Below, piece by piece: positions 57,216 through 64,000 of a stretch of DNA of 64,000 nt. Each line of letters opens with the position of its first letter. Positions within the stretch are counted from its first letter, which is position 1. Below the pieces are notes generated by a model. It saw nothing but the letters and a program-made list of their open reading frames with translations. It made no database searches and had not been told where the DNA came from. The stretch comes from Elmis aenea. Taxonomy: Eukaryota > Arthropoda > Insecta > Coleoptera > Elmidae. A program made the translations under genes and the position numbers. The DNA is taken from NCBI GenBank assembly GCA_947652605.1, contig OX393576.1:59558966-59622965 (forward strand), read 5' to 3'.

Positions 57216-57450
57216 AAGGGACGAAGCGATGTAAGAATATTAGTGCTTTTTATGCGGCCTAATGTAAAAAAAAAATGTTTAAAAAAAAAATCCAATATGG
57301 ACTTCGAACGATCTTCTAGCTGACAAATGCACTTGGGATTCTTAACTTTAAAATAATTGACATAATAATTTAGCTCTTCTTTGTAATATTATGCTGTTTT
57401 AGTTGGCAATAAATATTCTAATATGTATGAAAAATATATATATATATATA
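57216..57450. other. AT-rich spacer ending in a TA microsatellite
   Basis: A (TA)n run at about 57434-57450 provides the target of the next element. Confidence 0.6.
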
Positions 57451-59137
57451 CAGGGTGTCCCCGTTATCACCGCGAATATTTTAAGTGGTGATAGAGGACC
57501 TTTTTCTAAGAAAAAATTTCAAGTAAAATTTTTTCCTAAAATCAAATGCTAAGCTGATATCAACCCTTACTTGATTTTCTTACACTTCTGCATTTATAAG
57601 ACTCTGTAGCCGAGAATATCAATTTTATCGTAAAATACCTTAAAGCTTTTTAATAGAGCATGAAATTCTCTACAAAACTGATAATTATTTTTTGTCTACA
57701 GGCAATGGTTTGAGAGTTATAAAGCAGTTTGTACAAAAAAATGTAAAAAATTTACAAAATTTAATTGTTTCTTAGACTTTGCAACCGCTGTATCTTTAAA
57801 ACGAAAGGTTGTACAAAAAAACCGACGGGGCATTCCGGATAGCAAATTTTATGGGCTAGAACTTTGGTCAAGTGAAATTTTTTGAAAATCAAACCGATTT
57901 TCCGGAAAAGCTGAAAATAAGGAATAGAGTGCAAAAACAAAATTTCCTACAAATATTGTTTTGTATTTAAAAATGCTTTTAAAGAGAGTGCGATTACGTG
58001 ATTGAAAATGATCGAGGTCATTTTGAACACTTATTGAAGTAATTTTGTGGTTACATGTTAATTTTATTGCGTCCAGATGGATTTGCATTGTTTTGCATTT
58101 TATCGATTTTTTTTTCACCTTTTTAACTATTATAAACATTTCTATGATACATTTAGTTTTATTGAACAACATATTTACCGAAGTTGTAGTCCGTTAAATG
58201 CCTTATCCGCAATAGGCATCCGTTTTGCTCTACGACGTTTCGTTAAAAAGATCCGGCGTTTTTAAAAATTTACATAACTTATTTATATGCAATTTTACAA
58301 TTTTTTGTTAAATTTGTTCGTTAGCTCCTTAAAAAAATGATAAGGGGTGGTTTTCTGAAGAATTTCAAGCTTCATAAAAAGCTCTGAAACTGATAAGATA
58401 CATAATTTTATGAATGTTGCCGATGCTATGGCATTTTTAAATACAAAATATCATAATTACCGGGAGTTTTTGTTTTTCGAAAACGATAAAATGCAAAACA
58501 ATGCAAATCCATCTGGACGCAATAAAATTAACATGTAACCCCACAATTACTTCAATAAGTGTTCAAAATGACCTCCATCATTCAATTACGTAATCGCACT
58601 CTCTTTAAAAGCATTTTTAAATACAAAACAATATTTGTAGGAAATTTTGTTTTTGCACTCTATTCCTTATTTTCAGCTTTTCCGGAAAATCGTTTTGATT
58701 TTTAAAAAATTTCACTTGACCAAAGTTGTAGCCCATAAAATTTGCTATCCGGAATGACCCGTCGGATTTTTTGTACAACTTTTCGTTTTAAAGATACAGC
58801 GGTTGCAAAGTCTAAGAAACAATTAAATTTTGTAAATTTTTTACATTTTTTTGTACAAACTGTTTTATAATTCTCAAACCATTACCTGTAGACAAAAAAT
58901 AATTATCAGTTTTGTAGAGAATTTCTTGCTCTATTAAAAAGCTTTAAGGTATTTTACGATAAAATTGATATTTTCGGCTACAGAGTCTTATAAATGCAGA
59001 AGTGTAAAAAAAATCAAGTAAGTGTTGATATCAGCTTAGCATTTGATTTTAGGAAAAAATTTTACTTGAAATTTTTTCTTAGAAAAAGGTCCTCTATCAC
59101 CACTTAAAATATTCGCGGTGATAACGGGGACACCCTG
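57451..59137. mobile_element. 1687-bp CAGGGTGTCCCCG element with ~0.65-kb inverted arms
   Basis: CAGGGTGTCCCCGTTATCAC at 57451 is inverted exactly at the right end (59118-59137), with TA outside both. The arms pair almost continuously from 57451 to about 58110 and about 58480 to 59137. Examples are AGTGGTGATAGAGGACC with its inverse near 59090, and TGGATTTGCATTGTTTTGCA with its inverse near 58500. The ~370-bp centre has no recognisable transposase. Arm divergence is low (few percent by eye), so it is much younger than the similar element at 1226. ORFs inside the arms are not genes. Confidence 0.9.
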
Positions 59138-59603
59138 TATATTACAAACCATACACACGAAATGTTTTGAGTCCAGAAACTTTAAAATGCTTTATCTCAG
59201 AAGTTACAATTTGTGACTATGATCACTTTTCCCGCGACGTCTTCATGTATCAAAACAATTTCTTAATACAGCCAATAACATACAACAGTTATATACTTTT
59301 AAAAAAGGATTATTATTCTTTATTAAAATTTAAAACGTTCATTTTATTACTTTCATTATACTATTACGTTAAAAAAAACAATATACTTGTATTGTCTCAT
59401 AAGTGATTAAAAGTTAAGTTTGAAAAAATATTACCATCTTATGTGAGAGATCACTCGTAGTTTAAAGGAATATATAGATAGATTTAATACTAATCTTTTA
59501 AATAGCAGATTTCTTACTTATACTGAACTGATTTTTGGATAATGTTTTTTTTATATCTAAAACGTTAAAAATATATTTAGCAAGTTATAAACCTATTATA
59601 AAT
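59138..59603. other. AT-rich spacer without recognisable gene
   Basis: One 79-codon low-complexity ORF (59167-59406) rich in Tyr, Leu and Lys. No domain. Confidence 0.5.
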
Positions 59604-61790
59604 TTAACCCTTTCACTGTCAAACCCGTAAATATACGTTGTGCAATAACATGTTGCTATTGTCAAACCCGTAAATATACGTTATTCTGCCCCTCAGAGTT
59701 GAAATTCTGGTGAATGCGCCGGGTTAAAAAATTAAGCTAAGTTTAAGACAAATTATTTATTATCTTTGTTGTTAGGGGAATAACAAAAAAGTTTTTTTTA
59801 CAAAAGTTGTTGGAATTTATTAGCTATATAACCTACAATTATTTTTAGATGCACAGAGTATTTAGTTTTCGAGAATCAATATGCAACTTTACTATTTCGA
59901 ATAGAACACCCTGTATATTTTTAAGTTTTCTTGTAGAAAAATTAATTGCCTTTTTAAAAAATATTAAGCCTGTTTTTGTCTTAAGTTAATTTTCTAGAGT
60001 TATTATTCTGGTGGATGCGTAGGGTCAAAAATTAAGCTCATTTTAAGACAAATTATTTGTCTAAATATAGAAGGCGCGGTTCCAAACCCGGAAACCAAGA
60101 TTGTATTATGGATAACGGCCGCGAAAGCCTCAAGAATAAAATTATTTGTTATCTCTGTTATTAGGGTTGTTACAAAAAAGTTTTTACCACAAAAGTTGTT
60201 GAAATTTATTAGCTATATAACCTACAATTATTTTTAAATGCACAGAGTATTTAGTTTTCGAGAATCAATATGCAACTTTACTGTTTCAAATGGAACTCCC
60301 TCTACCCTGTATACCTATTTTTACGTTTTCTTGTAGCTACATTCTTTGCTGATAAAAAATATTTAGTATGTCCTATGTCTAAAGTTAATATTTCTCGGGA
60401 CATAATGAACAGTTCGCAGAGGATGTTCGTTTTGTAAATAAATACACGTCCCGAGAGTAGGCCACATATTCCGAGTAATTACAGAAATATGGAAATAAAT
60501 TTAAAAAAATATGGTTCCGCTGAGAAACCAACCAAAAATCCAAAACAAATCCAAGAATACAAACTATCCGTTTTCACACAGTTTCTATGGCAAAAAATGT
60601 AGCATAATATGTCAAAATTTTCTTTAGTGGTAAATCTGCCCAAAATTATTTTGCTACAAAGACTATCGAATTACAAAACAGTTCTATAAAATAGATTATA
60701 GCTCCTCTCATACTAAAGAATAATTCATCTAATTTAAGCAAAGCTGTATCTCTTGTAATAAGCGAGATCCATACTGAAAATGTTATCTGGGGCACCCTGT
60801 ATATGAATTTATATTACAAATATTGTCGTAAAGTGTTGGTATAATCAAAGTATGTGTTATTGGCTGCCCATCAGATGTAAATTATTAAGAAAATCACATA
60901 CTTCCTAACAATTAAATACAAAAAAAAATTCATACGGTCAAAGACAAAGCAGAAGATAATCGAGAAAAAGTTGTCGTTGGAATTTCAAAGCCACCGTGAT
61001 TTGTAGAAAAGTTTTATGCAATTTATTTTATGAATATTTAACAAATGTATAATTAGATTATGTAACTTATGATTTCCAACAGTTTTTGTGAAAAAATACT
61101 TTTTTGGAACTACCCTAATAATAGAGATAATAAATAATTTGTCTTAAAATGAGCTTAATTTTTGACCCTACGCATCCACCATAATAATAACTCTAGAAAT
61201 ATTAACTTAAGACAAAAACATGCTTAATATTTTTTAAAGGCATTATCTTTATCGTCAAGAAAACGTTAAAATGTGCAGGGTGTTCCATTTAAAATAGTAA
61301 AGTTGCATATTGATTCTCAAAAACTAAATACTAATTTTTTTAAAAATAAAAATAATTGTAGGCCATATAGCTAATATAAAAGTCCAGCCTGACTCTGTCT
61401 GTAATGCATGAATATAGTAACGCAGTAAACTACTACAGGTTCATTTGACCGACTGAGTTGTGTCTAATGAACCGTAAATTTTTACTTATGGGTAACATAA
61501 CAGTGTCTAACTTGCAGCTCCAGGTATTATAAAAAGTAATAGTTTAAATTTAAGATATACAATATTCCCGTCCTAGGACGGGTTACGTGCTAGTATAGCT
61601 AATAAATTCTAACAACTTTTGCGAATTTTTTTTTTTGTTTCTTCCCTAATAACAAAGATAATAAATAATTTGTCTTAAAGCTAGCTTAATTTTTAACTCG
61701 GCGCATCCACCAGAATTTTTCTTTTAAAAACAAAAACCCGACACAGACGGCCTGTGCATACAAAAATTACTCGACAGTGAAAGGGTTTAA
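59604..61790. mobile_element. TTAA-flanked 2.2-kb element containing direct and inverted copies of one unit
   Basis: TTAACCCTTTCACTGTC at 59604 faces GACAGTGAAAGGGTTTAA ending at 61790: matched ends with TTAA outside, as for piggyBac-type insertion. Inside, one unit occurs four times. It is marked by GGATGCGNNGGGT, AAGACAAATTATTT, TTAGCTATATAACC and AGAATCAATATGCAACTTTA. Copies A (about 59700-60050) and B (about 60125-60420) are forward; C (about 61085-61370) and D (about 61600-61725) are inverted. CACCCTGTATA-type ends occur near 59908, 60300, 60790 and 61274. No ORF survives. A Helitron interrupts copy C/D. Confidence 0.65.
61369..61600 (+). mobile_element. Second copy of the short Helitron-type element
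   Basis: AAAAGTCCAGCCTGACTCTG to the hairpin CCCGTCCTAGGACGGG and CTAG (about 61593-61598) is the inverse of 28065-28319. On both sides lies TATAGCTAAT, and the flanking sequence resumes the unit seen elsewhere in the TTAA element. The insertion therefore postdates that element. The extreme 5' bases differ from copy 1. Confidence 0.7.
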
Positions 61791-62065
61791 GCACCAAGTA
61801 TTTTGCAGTAGTAAAAAAAGAAATTAAAAGCAAGTTTTTAAACTGTTTTAATGTGCTTAGTTATAAATTGACCGACGGGCATCGGCTAGGCAATTGGACA
61901 CCTGGGTCGGGTTTTGCCTATTGGACAAAACGAAGGATAGTAAATTTGAAAAAAATAACACCGAACTTTAAATAAATTGCAAACGACAATAAACGCAGAC
62001 AAATTATATCGATATCAGTAGCAAAACGTTAGGTACTGCGTTAAAGACATTTTTGTCTACGATCC
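61791..62065. other. Short AT-rich spacer
   Basis: No supported gene; contains a short GC-richer CGACGGGCATCGGC word. Confidence 0.5.
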
Positions 62066-63421
62066 CGTAGTTCTCAATCCGTGGTCCGCGAAACACTAGT
62101 GCTCTGTGGAGCCGCTTCAAGTGTTTCGCGAAAAAATCAAATACACAATTAAAAATTGTTTCAAAAGAAAAATCCATACAATGTAAAATAATTTTTGCAT
62201 GGGATTGTAATCAGCAAACGCGAATGACAATTTATTTATAAACAGAAGATAATAAATCAATTTTTATGCTACAAAGAACTTTTGGGGCGATAATGTCGTA
62301 TTTGAATACGTTAAAAATATCATGGGATCAATGTATCAGTATTTGTACCGACGAAGCAGCATCTATGATGGGATCAGTGAAAGAATTTGTTACTTTAGCG
62401 AAAACAATCAATCCAAATATACTATTTCATTACTGTTTCTTGCACCGAGAAGTACTTGCCATAAAAAAATTCCTAAGAAACGAAACGAAGTATTGGATCA
62501 AGTAGTTTCCATAGTCAATTTTATTAAAATGAGACCGATGAAAAGTCGAATTTTCAAACAACTTTGTTCATCTATGGACGCAGACTACGAATGTTTACTT
62601 ATTCATACAAAACAGAGGTGGTTGTCGCGTGGAAAGGTTTTTAATCGTGTGTTGTAATTAAGAAATGAATTATTGTTTTTTGTTTCGAAACAGAAAAACC
62701 CGAAACTTTTGGTAAATATCAGAAAAATTATAATTGGTGCAATAATTTGGCGTATTTGGCTGATATTTTTGCTTACTTTAATACTGTCAATATAAGCATG
62801 CAAGAAAACAACGAAAATATTCTTCATCGATTGACAAATTATGCGCAATGAAAAAAAAATAACTACGGAAGAGACACGTAAGAGAAAGAAACACAGAAAT
62901 GTCTTCTGTGCAGGATACAAACGAGGCAATCATTTCTATAATAATCGAACATTTAACAATGTAAGAAATTTTTTAAGAATATTTTCCATTCTTAAACACT
63001 GAACAATTGAATTGGATAAGAAATCCGTTTGTTTCTTCCGACTTCTCCAGCTTTATTCTAAATGAAGAAGAACTGACGTCACTTTTTTCAGATCTTGGAT
63101 TAAAATTAAAGTTCATTGAATATACTCCTAAAAATGTTTGGATTTCTGTTAAAGATGAGTACACGGGTCTAGCAAAAAAAAAAACACTAAACACATTTAA
63201 GTATTTTTTGTAAGTATTGTAATTTTAAATGATTTTTAAATAAATATGTGTGCATCAATCAATATCGATGTTTTATTACTTTATTAAAGTAACAGTTTGA
63301 ACTTCAAATAAATAAATAAGCTTTAAAGTTTAAAGCTTATGTTGTATTGTATATATGTGTTCCACGCAAAAAAATGTCAGAAATTAGTGTTCCCCGACTT
63401 CAAAAAGATTGAGAACCAATT
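62066..63421 (+). mobile_element. hAT (Charlie/ZBED-like) element remnant
   Basis: GTAGTTCTCAATCCGTGGTC at the left and the inverse of TTGGTTCTCAATC at the right (63408-63421) resemble the CAGNGGTTCTCAA ends of Charlie-type hAT elements, with the first bases decayed. A target duplication is not evident. Between them lies a decayed transposase missing its N-terminus (separate entry). Confidence 0.65.
62266..63213 (+). pseudogene. hAT transposase relic, ZBED5/FAM200/SCAND3-like
   Basis: Frame one (62266) reads CISICTDEAASMMGSVKEFV and LFHYCFLHREVLAIKKFL: the Cys-Thr-Asp-x-Ala strand with the second catalytic Asp, then the conserved Cys-x-x-His-Arg-Glu helix. A frameshift leads to QVVSIVNFIKMRPMKSRIFK and LLIHTKQRWLSRGKVFNRVL, the His-Thr-x-x-Arg-Trp-Leu-Ser-Arg-Gly-Lys motif of this group. 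After several more breaks WIRNPFVSSDFSSFILNEEE (63010) and VWISVKDEYTGLAKKKTL match the segment before the C-terminal dimerisation helices, which are missing. The N-terminal BED zinc finger and first catalytic Asp are absent. The match to this vertebrate-named group reflects a shared hAT lineage, not an orthologous host gene. Confidence 0.8.
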
Positions 63422-64000
63422 CTCAAATAACTTGAGCAAATTATTAATGTTTTGCATAAAACTAATTAAATTATTCATTATGTTGAATCTAAAACACGGC
63501 AAATTCAACACAATTATATCAACAACAAAAGTTGACTAAATATTAATGAAAATGTTTGTTAAAATGTCAACTTTAGACACGCAATCTAAGGAATATATGT
63601 AATTTTACCTTAGACACAAGATATTTTTAAATAAAATTATACAAGGTGTTTCAGTAAACCCGTACCAGCACTTTTATTCGAAAATGCGACGTCTGACAGA
63701 GATTGGGAAAATTTTTTAATCACAAAAGTGCATATGTAGAACTGACTGACGCTATAGCGGTTTTCGTGATTAAACCGGAAGTGGTCAAATCCGGAAGTAA
63801 CTTTAAAAACTTAAAGAAAATATCTTGTTTTTTTTGCATAATTAGAAAGCTATTTCATAAAAAAACACTTTTTACTTTTTTTGATTATCAATATAGTTTG
63901 TAATCCATTGGACCTAAATCATAACAACATTAAAAACCCTATTCGCATGTAACTGAGTTGTGGACATCCCCTTTTTTTATTTAGTTTTGTATTTATTTAA
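63422..64000. other. Spacer and start of another element cut by the window edge
   Basis: Near 63642 the sequence TACAAGGTGTTTCAGTAAAC looks like a mutated CAGGGTGTTTCAGTA left end, with TA before it. The following 350 bases, including a 66-codon ORF (63703-63903) without a domain, could be its interior. The right end is beyond the window. Confidence 0.4.

Noticed and set aside
57434..57450. TA microsatellite as an independent repeat feature
   Set aside because: Short and explained as the target site of the adjacent TA element.
57849..58265. ORFs on both strands inside the long-armed element
   Set aside because: They lie partly in the inverted arms and are mirrored there; no transposase motifs.
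1..64000. CRISPR arrays, prophage, operons
   Set aside because: The repeats are interspersed, inverted or nested with transposon target duplications; there are no regularly spaced identical short repeats and no prokaryotic gene organisation.

Overview
The window looks like strongly AT-rich, intergenic or intronic DNA from an arthropod, most likely an insect. Evidence for this is the density and type of mobile elements: mariner-like transposons with the arthropod DUF4817-type helix-turn-helix, Jockey-type and other APE-type LINE tails, many CAGGGTG-ended inverted-repeat elements at TA sites, hAT elements with 8-bp target duplications, Helitron ends and a Penelope-like palindrome. I see no intact protein-coding gene, rRNA, tRNA, CRISPR array or prokaryotic feature. 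The species cannot be named from the sequence.

Layout. 1-10 kb: a 1.77-kb mariner-type element with ~0.6-kb inverted arms around a broken transposase N-terminus (1226-2990), a hAT element with an 8-bp target duplication and stacked foreign ends inside it (5857-7092), and a second, internally deleted mariner-like relic (8641-9759). 11-17 kb: a small inverted-repeat element, then the only plausible host coding sequence (two short exons at 11512-11587 and 11743-11781), then a dead Ty3/gypsy element between direct repeats (13751-16701) that contains or abuts a TTAA-flanked element and a CAGGGTG element. 18-27 kb: a degenerate copy of a transposon-linked gene family (DUF7869-like, 20178-20913), three broken LINE tails and a Penelope-like inverted pair. 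28-36 kb: Helitron end fragment, hAT element with a nested palindromic element, a 771-bp palindrome with a hammerhead-like motif, a hAT with a GGGAGTCGG-type end, and a pogo-like element whose DNA-binding domain is nearly readable. 37-50 kb: second copies of several families, two Jockey tails and a compact mariner deletion derivative with intact ends. 51-64 kb: a non-autonomous Helitron, a 245-bp hAT MITE with a perfect 8-bp duplication, a second DUF7869-like relic, a 1.69-kb long-armed element, a 2.2-kb TTAA element built of direct and inverted copies with a Helitron inside, and a hAT/ZBED-like transposase relic.

Almost everything recognisable is non-autonomous or broken. The nesting gives relative ages: the CAGGGTG element at 29678 is younger than the hAT around it, the Helitron at 61369 is younger than the TTAA element, and the element at 16725 lies in the gypsy repeat. 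The long stretches between elements contain no convincing ORF.
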